Positions 1-9,269 of a stretch of 64,000 nucleotides of DNA are shown here, one piece after another. The translations under genes were made by a program, and so were the position numbers. Position 1 is the stretch's first letter, and each line of letters begins with the position of its first letter. Source of the stretch: Methylotenera_A aquatica (GTDB lineage Bacteria; Pseudomonadota; Gammaproteobacteria; Burkholderiales; Methylophilaceae); contig OZ271846.1 of assembly GCA_965601485.1 (NCBI GenBank), positions 992,001 through 1,056,000 on the forward strand. The letters run 5' to 3'. Below the pieces are notes generated by a model, which had not been told where the DNA came from, searched no databases, and saw only the letters and a program-made list of their open reading frames with translations.

Positions 1-127
1 GTTAGTGTAGATGCCATAATAGAGTTAATCGCCAAAACATTAAAAATTAAATATTATGTTATTGTGAAGCATTTGAGCGCTATACGTTCAAATAAAGTGC
101 GATAATTTAAATATTTTAATCGAATTA
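1..127. other. upstream spacer of orn
   Basis: No gene is recognisable at the left edge. The stretch is AT-rich and presumably holds the promoter of orn, but I see no convincing -35/-10 pair. Confidence 0.3.
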
Positions 128-712
128 ATGGAAATCATGATGTCCGCTTTAAGCAGCAATAAAGACAATTTAAAATCAAATGACAACTTAATTTGGTTAG
201 ACATGGAAATGAGCGGGTTGCTGCCTGACAGTGACCGTATCTTGGAGCTTGCTGCCGTGGTAACCGACGCAGATTTAAATGTACTAGGTGAATCACCAGT
301 GTTAGTCATCCATCAAGCCGATAGCGTCTTAGAAGGCATGGATGCTTGGAATAAAGGCACACACGGTCGTAGTGGCTTGATTGAAAAAGTAAAAGCCTCA
401 ACCTTAGATGAGCAGGTGGCTACTGAGCAGATGATTGCCTTTTTAAAGCAATATGTGCCTGAAGGTAAATCGCCCATGTGTGGCAATTCTATCTGCCAAG
501 ATAGACGATTTATGGCACGGTATATGCCAGATTTAGAAAGTTTTTTTCATTACCGCAATTTAGATGTGAGCGTTTTTAAAGAGCTTGCGCGTCGCTGGAA
601 ACCAAGCATTTACTCGGGATTTAAAAAAACCAGTAAGCATGAAGCCCTTGCCGATATTTACGAATCAATTGATGAGCTTAAATATTATCGCGAACATTTT
701 ATAGTTAAGTAA
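128..712 (+). CDS. orn: oligoribonuclease
   Basis: Cytoplasmic 3'-5' exoribonuclease that clears 2-5 nt RNA fragments (and pGpG) at the end of RNA decay. The 194-aa product has the DEDDh exonuclease layout: exo I WLDMEMSGL near residues 23-31 (Asp and Glu metal ligands), exo II around the NSICQDRRF stretch, and the terminal KHEALADI with the catalytic His and last Asp. Length fits the family (about 180 aa) with a short N-terminal excess, so the true start may be the ATG at 140 or 143 instead of 128. Monocistronic, and convergent with glgA across a terminator hairpin. Confidence 0.95.
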   Translation: MEIMMSALSSNKDNLKSNDNLIWLDMEMSGLLPDSDRILELAAVVTDADLNVLGESPVLVIHQADSVLEGMDAWNKGTHGRSGLIEKVKASTLDEQVATEQMIAFLKQYVPEGKSPMCGNSICQDRRFMARYMPDLESFFHYRNLDVSVFKELARRWKPSIYSGFKKTSKHEALADIYESIDELKYYREHFIVK

Positions 713-755
713 GTTGTTATCAATTTTTGTGAAAAATAACTTGTAATTCCCGCCC

Positions 756-791
756 AAAAAAAGGGGGCATAACGAATAGGTTATACCCCTA
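756..791 (-). terminator. intrinsic terminator of glgA
   Basis: On the minus strand a hairpin (arms about 779-790 and 763-773, GGGG-ATAAC paired with GTTAT-CCCC, one bulge) is followed directly by seven T (756-762). It lies just after the glgA stop and points towards orn. Confidence 0.7.
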
Positions 792-857
792 GGGAGGAGA
801 AGCTAGCTTTGGAGAAGCTTAATTATAATTAAGCATCAGCCGTGCCAACTTTTTACC

Positions 858-2318
858 CTAATGCGTTGATAGCGTTTTTTTATACAAATCTAAATAAAAC
901 TGCGCGCTAAACTCCCAACTGACCTCGCGACTCATGCCATTTTTCTGAATCTTACGCCAATCCGTTTTGTCTTTCCAGATTTTTAGCGCACGCTGAATAG
1001 TGGTCAAAAGTGATGCTGAAGTGACAGATTTCAACACAAAACCAGTCGCCGTATTATTCTTAAATGTTGCGTCATTGGTATCGGTTACCGAGTCCGCCAA
1101 TCCGCCTGTAGCCGTTACGATTGGGGGTGTTCCATAAGCTAGCCCATATAATTGATTTAAACCGCAAGGTTCAAAACGCGATGGCATTATAAAGATATCA
1201 GCACCTGCAATGATGTTATGTGATAGATGTTCGTGATAGCCAATATTCATGCTGACTTGATCAGAAAAGCGTTTTGCTAAATCGGTAAAGCTCGCTTCTA
1301 ATGCTTTATCACCACTGCCTAAAATAACAAATTGGCAACCTTGATTAATGAGTTGTGGCATGATGGATGGTAATAAATCCAATCCTTTTTGATGCGTAAG
1401 TCGACTGACGATGCCCAATAATGGGGCGTGTGCATCAATTTGAAACCCTAGTTGTTGTTGTAATTTTTTTTTAACGGCTGATTTGCCAGTAATGCGTTGA
1501 TTACTGTAATTTTTGGGCAGATGCGTATCAAGCTCAGGATTCCATTCTTGCGTATCTATTCCGTTTAAAATGCCCGTTAAATCGTTGCTTCGCGTTTGTA
1601 GTAGACCTTGCAAGCCAAAGCCTAAGCTTTCCGTTTGAATTTCTTGTGCATAGGTTGGACTAACAGTACTTAGTTGATCGGCGTAAAAAAGTCCTGCCTT
1701 TAAAAACGAAATTTGTTCAAAGTATTCAAACCCATTGATTTGAAAATGGGCCGCAGGAAGCTCAAGCCTAGTGAGCCAATTCGCATGAAAATTACCCTGA
1801 AACGCCAAATTGTGAATGCTAAAAATAGACTTGGTTGTAGAGTTGTCTAGTAGTTTCATGTAGGCAGGTGCTAGGCCTGTTTGCCAGTCATTGCATTGAA
1901 TCAAATCTGGCTGCCAATTGGGTAGTGGACTGTTCGCGCTACACAGCAAGCTTGCTACGCGTGATAGCACACCAAAACGCAAGGCATTATCTAGCCAGTC
2001 TTTGCCATTTTCATCCGAGTATGGGCCGCCAGCACGTTCATACAGCGCTTCATTTTTAATGGCAATCACATCTAAAACAGTGCCGGGTATTGTGCCCGTC
2101 AAAATTGTACATGTTTCGCCAAGCACATCGATATTGGCAATTGTTTCAACATGTTTAAGTTTAGCTAAAACAGCGCTATAGCCAGGCATGACTAACTTAA
2201 TATCACCCTTAAACGTACTTAACTGTCTAATCGCTTTGGGTAACGCACCGCTAACATCAGCAAGGCCGCCAGTTTTAATAAGAGGGAAGGCTTCAGAGGT
2301 GGCAAATAAAACGCGCAA
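858..2318 (-). CDS. glgA: glycogen synthase (ADP-glucose)
   Basis: GT5 glycogen synthase, which transfers glucose from ADP-glucose to the growing alpha-1,4-glucan. I take the TTG at 2316-2318 as the start, not the upstream ATG at 2441. The TTG gives a 486-aa protein beginning like other GlgA proteins and puts the KTGGLADV lysine at residue 15, as in E. coli. It has an AGAG-type ribosome binding site and leaves room for a divergent promoter with crcB; the longer frame would run through the crcB start. The C-terminal half carries SRFEPCGLNQLYGL, the GT-B donor site with the conserved Glu. It acts with glgC and glgB, which lie 8-12 kb away. Confidence 0.95.
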   Translation of the reverse strand: MRVLFATSEAFPLIKTGGLADVSGALPKAIRQLSTFKGDIKLVMPGYSAVLAKLKHVETIANIDVLGETCTILTGTIPGTVLDVIAIKNEALYERAGGPYSDENGKDWLDNALRFGVLSRVASLLCSANSPLPNWQPDLIQCNDWQTGLAPAYMKLLDNSTTKSIFSIHNLAFQGNFHANWLTRLELPAAHFQINGFEYFEQISFLKAGLFYADQLSTVSPTYAQEIQTESLGFGLQGLLQTRSNDLTGILNGIDTQEWNPELDTHLPKNYSNQRITGKSAVKKKLQQQLGFQIDAHAPLLGIVSRLTHQKGLDLLPSIMPQLINQGCQFVILGSGDKALEASFTDLAKRFSDQVSMNIGYHEHLSHNIIAGADIFIMPSRFEPCGLNQLYGLAYGTPPIVTATGGLADSVTDTNDATFKNNTATGFVLKSVTSASLLTTIQRALKIWKDKTDWRKIQKNGMSREVSWEFSAQFYLDLYKKTLSTH

Positions 2319-2413
2319 AATATTCTCTTCAAATAAATGGGTATATTGCCTATTATAGTGGCTAAGTGCTCTATTTTTTAATAGGTAAATTATTTTTAAA
2401 CAGAAAGCAAAAT

Positions 2414-2803
2414 ATGGCGATAGGAAAATTTTTAGCATCACAATGGCTAGCAGTAGGTGGTGGTGCAGCTTTAGGGGCTTGGGTACGTTGGGGTCTAGGA
2501 ATCGCGCTTAATGCCAGTATGTTGCCGATGGGCACTTTAATCGCCAACTTAAGTGGTGGCTTATTAATGGGCATGGCATTGGCTTATTTTATAACTACGC
2601 CACATCAACATGAATTGCGCTTATTTGTAATGACAGGTTTTTTAGGCGGCTTAACCACCTTTTCAGCCTTTTCGGCAGAGGCGTTTAATTTTTTACATAA
2701 ACAACAATATGCTTGGGCTTTTAGCCATATTGCCAGCCATGTGATTGGTAGCTTGTTGATGACTGCTCTTGGTTTTATGTTGATACAGTATTTTAAACAT
2801 TAA
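2414..2803 (+). CDS. crcB: fluoride ion transporter CrcB/Fluc
   Basis: Small four-helix fluoride channel that works as a dual-topology dimer and exports F-. The 129-aa product shows the family landmarks: an N-terminal GAxxRW segment (GAWVRWGLG), an Asn in TLIANLSGG, and GFLGGLTTFSAFSAE, which contains the phenylalanine/TTFS pore motif and central Na+ site. The start at 2414 gives the normal N-terminus; a longer in-frame start at 2366 would add a basic, non-conserved extension. I looked for a fluoride riboswitch in the 95-bp divergent spacer with glgA and did not recognise one. Confidence 0.93.
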   Translation: MAIGKFLASQWLAVGGGAALGAWVRWGLGIALNASMLPMGTLIANLSGGLLMGMALAYFITTPHQHELRLFVMTGFLGGLTTFSAFSAEAFNFLHKQQYAWAFSHIASHVIGSLLMTALGFMLIQYFKH

Positions 2804-2813
2804 ATTTAGACGT

Positions 2814-2844
2814 AATAAAGCCCAGCATTTAGCTGGGCTTTATT
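2814..2844. terminator. bidirectional terminator crcB/rne
   Basis: Perfect 13-bp inverted repeat (2814-2826 with 2832-2844, core AAAGCCCAGC) around a 5-nt loop. AT-rich flanks give T-runs on both strands. It sits between convergent crcB and rne. Confidence 0.85.
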
Positions 2845-2863
2845 TATTGCTATTAATTGTTCA

Positions 2864-5560
2864 TTACTTCTGTGTTTCTACCATTACTAGGGGTGCATTG
2901 TCCGATTGTGATTCTGCTGTTTTCTTCCAGTTAGGCGCTTTACGCAGTGCTTTTGGTTTTGCTGGTTCTTCAGAAGGAGTAGCTGTTTTTGCATCATCTT
3001 TGGTTTCAACCAATTGCAAACCACCTAGGCTTAAATCGGCACCTAAATCTACAGCTTTAGCAGCTTTACGAGCTGGTTTTTTAGCCGCTTTTGGTTTAGT
3101 TGGTTTTTCAGCTGAAACTTGAGTAGTCGTTTCATCAACCGCTACTTTTTTGGTGCTGACCATTTCAATATTCGCATCCACTGCAATCGATTTTTGCGCC
3201 TTTGGTTTAGCAGGCTTTTGCGCTTTTTCCACCTTTGCTATTGTTTCTACTACTTTGGTTTCTTTTGCAGGCGCTTCATTTACATCGTTAACTGAAACAG
3301 TTGGGGCAACTGCTTCTACTTTAACCACGATTGGACTTGTATCCGCAACCGCGTCATTTGGAACAAATGCTCGAGAAGCTGAATCTAGGTCGCGGTCTTG
3401 TTCACGGTTAACATCACGATTTTTGTTACGATTGCGACCACCGCGACTTCGGCGGCCACCACGCTCTGGACGTGTTGTCTGATTTGCATTATTAGCCGCT
3501 TCATTTGGCAAGCCAACAGCTACAAGTATTGAATCGACCTTTTCAACTACCTCTGTACGTGCATCTGTCTTAGCCTCAATATTTCTATTGTCTGCTCTAT
3601 CTTGACGATGCGGACGCTCTTGACGTTCTTGCTTAGCTTGTTGCGGTTTTGCTTGCTGTTGCTGCGTTTTGTCAGTATTAGCTAAGTTGCCTGAAGTATT
3701 GTTGCGGTCACGATTATTGGCATTGCGGTTACGGTTACGATCACGGTCGCGATTATTATTACGATTGCGATCATTGTTACCACGGGCACCATCTTTGGTT
3801 TCGCGTGTAGAGGTTTCGGTAACAGCTGGCGTGGCTTCTGTTTTACTCTTACCAGAGATCCATTGTTTAATGCGACCAAAAATAGATACTTTCGCAATTA
3901 AAGCTGGAGTTTCTGATGCTTTTAGCTCTGGGTTTTGTTCTACTATTGGTGCAGATGTGGTTGTTTTAATGCCTTTTACTAATGCTTCTGCCGCTTTAGG
4001 TTTTGCGTCTTCATTCAGGCCGCGCTCGTAGGCTGTTTCGGCTGGCAATTCAACCATTTTGTAGCTAGCTTGTGAAGTATCTTCATTAACATCATCTGAT
4101 TTAATGCGAGTGATGCTGTAATTAGGCGTTTCCAAATGCACGTTAGGAATCAACACCACTTCAACACCCATGCGTTGCTCAATTTTGTGAATATCGGAAC
4201 GTTTTTCGTTTAGCAAGAATGTCGCTGCTTCTACTGGCAATTGCACTTGAATAATAGCGCTATTGTCTTTCATGGCCTCTTCTTGCGTAATACGCAAGAT
4301 ATGCAATGCAGTCGATTCGATACCACGGATATGGCCTGTGCCGCTACAGCGCGGGCAGGCTGCATGATTAGTTTCGCCTAAGCTTGGGCGTAAACGTTGG
4401 CGTGATAGCTCTAATAAACCAAAGCGTGAAATTTTCCCCGTTTGTACGCGTGCACGGTCAGCATGTAAAGCATCGCGTAATGTATTTTCTACTTCGCGCT
4501 GATTGCGTTGGCTTTCCATATCAATAAAGTCAATCACTACCAAGCCGCCAAGGTCACGCAAGCGCAATTGGCGCGCCACTTCTTCAGCTGCTTCTAGGTT
4601 GGTGTTGAATGCAGTTTGTTCAATATCGGCGCCCTTAATTGAACGGCCAGAGTTAACGTCTACAGAAACTAAAGCTTCAGTGTGGTCAATCACAATCGCA
4701 CCACCAGAGGGCAGGCGTACTTCCCGTGAAAAAGCCGATTCAATTTGATGCTCAATTTGAAAACGTGAGAATAGTGGAATTTCGTCTTGATACAATTTAA
4801 CACGTGCGACATTGCCTGGCATCACGTGGTTCATAAACTGAACAGCTTGCTCATGCACATCTGGCGTGTCGATTAGAATCTCACCAATATCGGCACTAAA
4901 GTAATCGCGAATGGCGCGAATTACAAGGCTGCCTTCCTGGTAGATTAAAAACGCGCCAGGTTGAATGTGTGACGCTTCTTCAACCGCTGTCCATAATTGC
5001 GTTAGGTAGTTTAAATCCCACTGTAATTCTTCAGCATTACGGCCAATGCCTGCGGTACGCGCAATAATGCTCATGCCGTTTGGGACTTCTAATTGCGCCA
5101 TCACATCACGTAATTCGTTACGATCTTCGCCCTCAATACGGCGTGATACACCTCCGCCACGCGGATTGTTTGGCATCAATACTAGATAGCGACCAGCCAG
5201 TGAGATGTAAGTAGTCAAAGCAGCGCCTTTATTACCGCGCTCATCTTTATCCACTTGAACGATTAATTCTTGACCTTCTTTAATCACATCTTGAATACGC
5301 GTTTTGCCTCCTTCAGATTTCTCTGAATAGTAGCTGCGTGAGATTTCTTTAAAAGGTAAAAAGCCATGGCGCTCCATGCCGTAATCGACAAAAGCGGCTT
5401 CCAAGGATGGCTCTACACGGGTAATAACGCCTTTGTAAATATTACTTTTACGTTGCTCTTTACCCGCGTGTTCTATGTCTAAATCGACGAGTTTTTGCCC
5501 GTCTACGATTGCAACGCGAAGTTCTTCGGATTGCGTTGCATTAAATAACATGCGTTTCAT
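2864..5560 (-). CDS. rne: ribonuclease E
   Basis: Essential endoribonuclease for mRNA decay and rRNA/tRNA processing, and scaffold of the degradosome. The 898-aa protein starts MKRMLFNATQ like E. coli Rne. The N-terminal catalytic half contains the S1 domain (about 35-125), the DNase I-like subdomain with Asp residues in VSVDVNSGR and VIDFIDM, and the Zn-link CPRCSGTG. The C-terminal half is low complexity. It has an Arg/Asn-rich stretch of NRDRNRN-type repeats (RNA binding) and then a Lys/Ala/Pro-rich tail, as expected for a disordered scaffold. A hairpin overlaps the ribosome binding site. Divergent from rluC across 613 bp, as in many proteobacteria. Confidence 0.97.
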   Translation of the reverse strand: MKRMLFNATQSEELRVAIVDGQKLVDLDIEHAGKEQRKSNIYKGVITRVEPSLEAAFVDYGMERHGFLPFKEISRSYYSEKSEGGKTRIQDVIKEGQELIVQVDKDERGNKGAALTTYISLAGRYLVLMPNNPRGGGVSRRIEGEDRNELRDVMAQLEVPNGMSIIARTAGIGRNAEELQWDLNYLTQLWTAVEEASHIQPGAFLIYQEGSLVIRAIRDYFSADIGEILIDTPDVHEQAVQFMNHVMPGNVARVKLYQDEIPLFSRFQIEHQIESAFSREVRLPSGGAIVIDHTEALVSVDVNSGRSIKGADIEQTAFNTNLEAAEEVARQLRLRDLGGLVVIDFIDMESQRNQREVENTLRDALHADRARVQTGKISRFGLLELSRQRLRPSLGETNHAACPRCSGTGHIRGIESTALHILRITQEEAMKDNSAIIQVQLPVEAATFLLNEKRSDIHKIEQRMGVEVVLIPNVHLETPNYSITRIKSDDVNEDTSQASYKMVELPAETAYERGLNEDAKPKAAEALVKGIKTTTSAPIVEQNPELKASETPALIAKVSIFGRIKQWISGKSKTEATPAVTETSTRETKDGARGNNDRNRNNNRDRDRNRNRNANNRDRNNTSGNLANTDKTQQQQAKPQQAKQERQERPHRQDRADNRNIEAKTDARTEVVEKVDSILVAVGLPNEAANNANQTTRPERGGRRSRGGRNRNKNRDVNREQDRDLDSASRAFVPNDAVADTSPIVVKVEAVAPTVSVNDVNEAPAKETKVVETIAKVEKAQKPAKPKAQKSIAVDANIEMVSTKKVAVDETTTQVSAEKPTKPKAAKKPARKAAKAVDLGADLSLGGLQLVETKDDAKTATPSEEPAKPKALRKAPNWKKTAESQSDNAPLVMVETQK

Positions 5561-6173
5561 TGATTGCTCCCGCGCTCAGAGCAATGCAGACAGTGTTTAC
5601 TTGGATAAAGTTAGCTAAAGCGCTGAATTAAAAGGAATATAGATGTAATGCGCATTATCGAGTTATATAGATTGGACTATAAATAGATATAGACTGAACT
5701 ATAAAGTAGTGCGCTAAATTAAGCATGTTTTGGCATTGCAGCAGCGTCTGGCTAAGATTATTAATCTAACGCCGATCGCGTTTTTCATTGCAGTTCGCAT
5801 CTGTAAAAAATAATTTGTTGCAATGAATGGGTTAAAATTAAATGCACCTGCATCTTAAAACTTAGTATCTTTAAATTGATATCAAACGTTTTGTGTTTGG
5901 TTTATCATAATATCCGTTAAAATTCAATATTCAGTAACTTTAGTCACGTTTATATTATTTGTCTGCGGCGTCTAGAGCGCAATTTTTTTATCGCTACTTA
6001 AAAATATGGCGAGCGGTATTAGCCAAAATATTGTTCATATAATATTGAGTTAAAAATAAATATTTTTAATAGATGTACTATATGCTCGTCAATTGTATAA
6101 AAGCTAAATAAGCCTATTAATTCAATAACGGAATGATTATAGGCGTAATCCCTTTTATAAGCAAAAATTAAAC
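5561..6173. promoter_or_regulatory. divergent rne/rluC control region
   Basis: 613 bp without a gene. It is very AT-rich and should carry the long rne leader and the rluC promoter. Apart from the hairpin next to the rne start I see no clear -35/-10 pairs, terminators or conserved RNA motifs. Confidence 0.5.
5563..5585 (-). promoter_or_regulatory. hairpin overlapping the rne ribosome binding site
   Basis: The leader just before the rne ATG forms ATTGCTC/GAGCAAT (7 bp, 9-nt loop). The Shine-Dalgarno GGGAG (complement of 5567-5571) is partly inside the 3' arm. RNase E is known to autoregulate through its 5' UTR; that this hairpin takes part is inference. Confidence 0.5.
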
Positions 6174-7178
6174 ATGCAAATAGAACAAAATTATCCCCCA
6201 GAAAACCAAATTGGTGCGCATGCAGCAGCCAATATTACTGTAGATGATGCGTCAGAAGGGCAGCGAATTGATAATTTTTTAACCAAAATTCTGAAAGGCG
6301 TTCCAAAAAGCCATGTATATCGCATTTTGCGCAGTGGTGAAGTTCGTGTAAACAAAGGCAGAATTGATGCCTCATATAAGTTAATCGTCGGCGACATTGT
6401 GAGGGTGCCGCCGATTCGCGTTGCAGCAAACGATAAAGAAGTGATTAGTCTGCCCGCAACATCGGTATTGGAAAGCACGATTATTTTTGAAGATGACGCT
6501 CTGCTAATTATTGATAAGCCTGCTGGCTTTGCTGTGCATGGTGGCAGTGGCGTTAGCCGCGGTGTCATTGAGCAATTGCGCATGGAGCGTCCCAAAGCCA
6601 AGTTTTTAGAATTGGTGCATAGGCTAGATAGAGAGACTTCTGGAATATTAATGCTAGCCAAAAAACGTGTGGCATTAGTAGCTTTGCATGAAATGATTCG
6701 CAACAACCAAACCGATAAGCGATATTTAATGATGGTTGCAGGCGAGTGGACTGAAAAGAAAAAACGTGTGTCGCTGGATTTACAAAAGTATTTATTGCCC
6801 AATGGCGAGCGCCGCGTGAATGTGGTGACCGATAAATCAAAAGATAAATATGATCAAGCGCAGCATTCTGAAACTATCTTTTATTTAAATCAAGCGTTTG
6901 TTGGCTTTAGTTTGCTAGAAGCGCAATTGATTACAGGACGCACGCATCAGTTGCGCGTGCAGTTAGCGCATTTGGGCTTTCCGATTGTAGGCGATGATAA
7001 ATACGGCGATTTTGCCAACAACAAAGCGTTGCAGAAAAAAGGCTTAAAACGCATGTTTTTACATTCTGCTGAAACAAATTTACGGCATCCTGTTTCTGCT
7101 GAAAAACTAAATTTGGTTGCGCCATTGCCGCCAGAACTTCAAAAATTTGTGAATAGTTTGACTAAGTTAGAGAGTTAA
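6174..7178 (+). CDS. rluC: 23S rRNA pseudouridine synthase RluC
   Basis: RluA-family enzyme that converts uridines 955, 2504 and 2580 of 23S rRNA to pseudouridine in E. coli. The 334-aa protein has an N-terminal S4 RNA-binding domain (about 28-85) and the catalytic domain. Motif II is HRLDRETSG with catalytic Asp152. GRTHQLRVQLAHLGFPIVGD follows near residue 260. The S4 domain, the length and the position opposite rne all favour RluC over RluA or RluD. Ten bases separate it from the HAD phosphatase gene, so the two are probably cotranscribed. Confidence 0.92.
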   Translation: MQIEQNYPPENQIGAHAAANITVDDASEGQRIDNFLTKILKGVPKSHVYRILRSGEVRVNKGRIDASYKLIVGDIVRVPPIRVAANDKEVISLPATSVLESTIIFEDDALLIIDKPAGFAVHGGSGVSRGVIEQLRMERPKAKFLELVHRLDRETSGILMLAKKRVALVALHEMIRNNQTDKRYLMMVAGEWTEKKKRVSLDLQKYLLPNGERRVNVVTDKSKDKYDQAQHSETIFYLNQAFVGFSLLEAQLITGRTHQLRVQLAHLGFPIVGDDKYGDFANNKALQKKGLKRMFLHSAETNLRHPVSAEKLNLVAPLPPELQKFVNSLTKLES

Positions 7179-7188
7179 AATATCAAAC

Positions 7189-7863
7189 ATGGCAAAAAAT
7201 AGCACCAATAAAAATCGAACGTTTGATTTAATTGTTTGGGATTGGGATGGCACAATTGCCAATTCGACAGGCACGATTACCAATGCGATTGTAAAAGCTG
7301 CTGAACAAGTTGGCTTGCCCACGTTAGACGCAGTAGCTGCCAGCAATATTATTGGCTTGGGTTTAAAAGAATCTATTAACGTGCTTTATGGCGATATTCC
7401 TACCGAAAAAGCACAAGCTTTAGCAGTACAATACACTGCCAATTATTATGCAGGCGAAAGCGAAATTCCACTTTTTGATGGTGTAAAAGAAACAATTGTT
7501 GAGTTGAATCGACGCGGATATAAGCTTGCTGTGGCAACAGGTAAGGGCAGGCGTGGTTTAAATTTGGCGCTTCAACATTGTGGCTTGACCAATTATTTTC
7601 ATGCAACGCGCACTGTTGATGAATGTTTTTCTAAGCCGCATCCACAAATGTTGGATGAATTAATGGATATACTGGTTGTAACGCCAGAGCGCACATTAAT
7701 GATTGGCGACACCAGTTATGATTTGGAAATGGCTCAAAATGCTGGGGTGGCGTCTGTTGGTGTAACGTTTGGCGCACAGACGCAAGATAAATTAGTGCGT
7801 TATAATCCACTGATAATATTTAATCAATTTTGTGACTTAAGTACCTGGTTGCTAAACACTTAA
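7189..7863 (+). CDS. HAD-IA family hydrolase (phosphoglycolate phosphatase-like)
   Basis: 224-aa haloacid-dehalogenase-superfamily phosphatase. Motif I is DWDGT, with nucleophile Asp18 and acid/base Asp20. Motif II is the Thr of ATGKGRRGL, motif III the Lys of KPHPQ, and motif IV MIGDTSYDLEMA with the Mg-binding acidic residues. A helical cap sits between motifs I and II. This is the gph-like gene that commonly follows rluC in betaproteobacteria. The substrate could be 2-phosphoglycolate or another small phosphate ester; the sequence alone does not decide. It lies in a tight run with rluC, the Rieske gene and sppA. Confidence 0.87.
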   Translation: MAKNSTNKNRTFDLIVWDWDGTIANSTGTITNAIVKAAEQVGLPTLDAVAASNIIGLGLKESINVLYGDIPTEKAQALAVQYTANYYAGESEIPLFDGVKETIVELNRRGYKLAVATGKGRRGLNLALQHCGLTNYFHATRTVDECFSKPHPQMLDELMDILVVTPERTLMIGDTSYDLEMAQNAGVASVGVTFGAQTQDKLVRYNPLIIFNQFCDLSTWLLNT

Positions 7864-7880
7864 AACCATCCGATCAAACC

Positions 7881-8243
7881 ATGCAAAAACACACCATTGT
7901 TTTAAATAGTTATGATTTAGTTGAGAAAGCACTGGGTATACGCTTTGCGCTGCCACAACTGGGTGAGCTTGTAACTGGCTTTACGGTGCGTTATCACGGC
8001 AAAGCGTATGCCTATGTGAATAAATGCGCACATGTGCCGATTGAGCTTGACTGGAAACAAGGTGAATTTTTTACTGTCGATAAAGATTACTTGATTTGCG
8101 CAACACATGGCGCACATTATGCGCCCGATACTGGATATTGTGTGATGGGCCCTTGCAAAGGAAAAAGCTTGCAAGCGTTGCATCTTACAGAACAAAATAA
8201 TCAAATTACGATTCATTTAGAACAACTTAAAAAAAATTTGTAA
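7881..8243 (+). CDS. Rieske [2Fe-2S] domain protein
   Basis: 120-aa stand-alone Rieske protein. It has Cys49-x-His51 (KCAH) and Cys73-x-x-His76 (CATH), the two Cys and two His ligands of a Rieske cluster, within a ferredoxin-type fold, and no membrane anchor. Such small proteins resemble the ferredoxin subunits of dioxygenases or NirD-like proteins, but no oxygenase lies nearby. The conserved rluC-HAD-Rieske-sppA order is seen in relatives; its role is unknown. Spaced 17 bp after the HAD gene and 24 bp before sppA. Confidence 0.9.
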   Translation: MQKHTIVLNSYDLVEKALGIRFALPQLGELVTGFTVRYHGKAYAYVNKCAHVPIELDWKQGEFFTVDKDYLICATHGAHYAPDTGYCVMGPCKGKSLQALHLTEQNNQITIHLEQLKKNL

Positions 8244-8267
8244 GTTTACTTAAAGAGAGCAATTAGC

Positions 8268-9209
8268 ATGTCAGAAGAAAATAATTGGCAACAACAGACC
8301 ATTGAAAAACTTGCATTATCAGGCTTGCAAGAGCAAAAATCGGCAAGGCGTTGGAGTATCTTTTTTAAAGCACTCATGTTTATCTATTTATTCGTTGTAC
8401 TTTTTTTAGCGCTAGGTTGGCTGGGAGGCACCAAAGCCGGCACGGGCGAGCATACGGCGCTTATTGAAATTGCAGGCGTGATTGAGGCGGGCGGCGAAGT
8501 CAATGCTGATTCTGTTATAACAAGCTTAAGCGATGCGTATGAAAGCAATGGTACTAAGGGCATTATTCTGCGCATTAATAGCCCAGGTGGTAGCCCTGTG
8601 CAGTCTGGCATTATTTTTGATGAAATTAAACGCCAAAGGAAACTGCACCCAAGCATACCTGTATACGCAGTAGTAGAGGATATATGCGCATCTGGGGGCT
8701 ATTATATTGCGGCGGCAGCGGATAAAATTTATGTGGATAAGGCTAGTATTGTCGGTTCAATTGGCGTTTTAATGGATGGCTACGGCTTTACCGAAGTTAT
8801 GCAAAAAGTGGGTGTTGAACGTCGTTTGCTGACAGCAGGTGATAACAAAGCCATGCTAGACCCATTTTCTCCAGTAAACCCAAAACATCAACAATTTGCG
8901 CAAGCTATGCTTAATCAAATACATGAGCAATTTAAAACAGTAGTGCGCCGGGGTCGTGGCAAGCGCTTGGTTGAGGATAGCGAAACCTTCAGTGGTTTAT
9001 TTTGGAGCGGTGAGCAAAGCATTAAAATTGGCTTGGCTGATGCCTTAGGTAGTGCCGACTATGTGGCGCGTGAAGTGATTAAGCAAGAGGAAATAGTCGA
9101 TTATTCATACCAAGACAGCGTTGTAGATCGCTTTGCTAAACGCTTGGGCGCTAGTATGGCAAAATCTATTGGTATTGATGCCATGCTAAAGGGTGGGCAG
9201 TTAAGATAG
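8268..9209 (+). CDS. sppA: signal peptide peptidase SppA, short form
   Basis: Membrane-anchored serine protease of the S49 family that degrades cleaved signal peptides in the periplasmic face of the inner membrane. The 313-aa protein has one N-terminal transmembrane segment (about 31-53). The protease domain follows, with catalytic Ser142 in ASGGYY and the general-base candidate Lys194 in AGDNKAMLDPFSP. This is the short, single-domain form (Ser and Lys in one domain), unlike the 618-aa E. coli form. An AAAGAGAG ribosome binding site precedes the ATG. Last gene of the rluC run, followed by a strong terminator. Confidence 0.93.
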   Translation: MSEENNWQQQTIEKLALSGLQEQKSARRWSIFFKALMFIYLFVVLFLALGWLGGTKAGTGEHTALIEIAGVIEAGGEVNADSVITSLSDAYESNGTKGIILRINSPGGSPVQSGIIFDEIKRQRKLHPSIPVYAVVEDICASGGYYIAAAADKIYVDKASIVGSIGVLMDGYGFTEVMQKVGVERRLLTAGDNKAMLDPFSPVNPKHQQFAQAMLNQIHEQFKTVVRRGRGKRLVEDSETFSGLFWSGEQSIKIGLADALGSADYVAREVIKQEEIVDYSYQDSVVDRFAKRLGASMAKSIGIDAMLKGGQLR

Positions 9210-9221
9210 TGAGTCGGTATT

Positions 9222-9255
9222 AATTAAAAAACCGCTTTTAAGCGGTTTTTTAATT
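9222..9255. terminator. bidirectional terminator sppA/pgi
   Basis: Perfect 15-bp inverted repeat (9222-9236 with 9241-9255; core ACCGCT/AGCGGT) with A-rich and T-rich arms, between the convergent genes. Confidence 0.9.
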
Positions 9256-9269
9256 GCTATAACTTATGT

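Noticed and set aside
3670..3790. Short repeats in rne as a mobile or CRISPR-like array
   Set aside because: They encode the Arg/Asn-rich NRDRNRN-type region of the RNase E scaffold and stay in frame.
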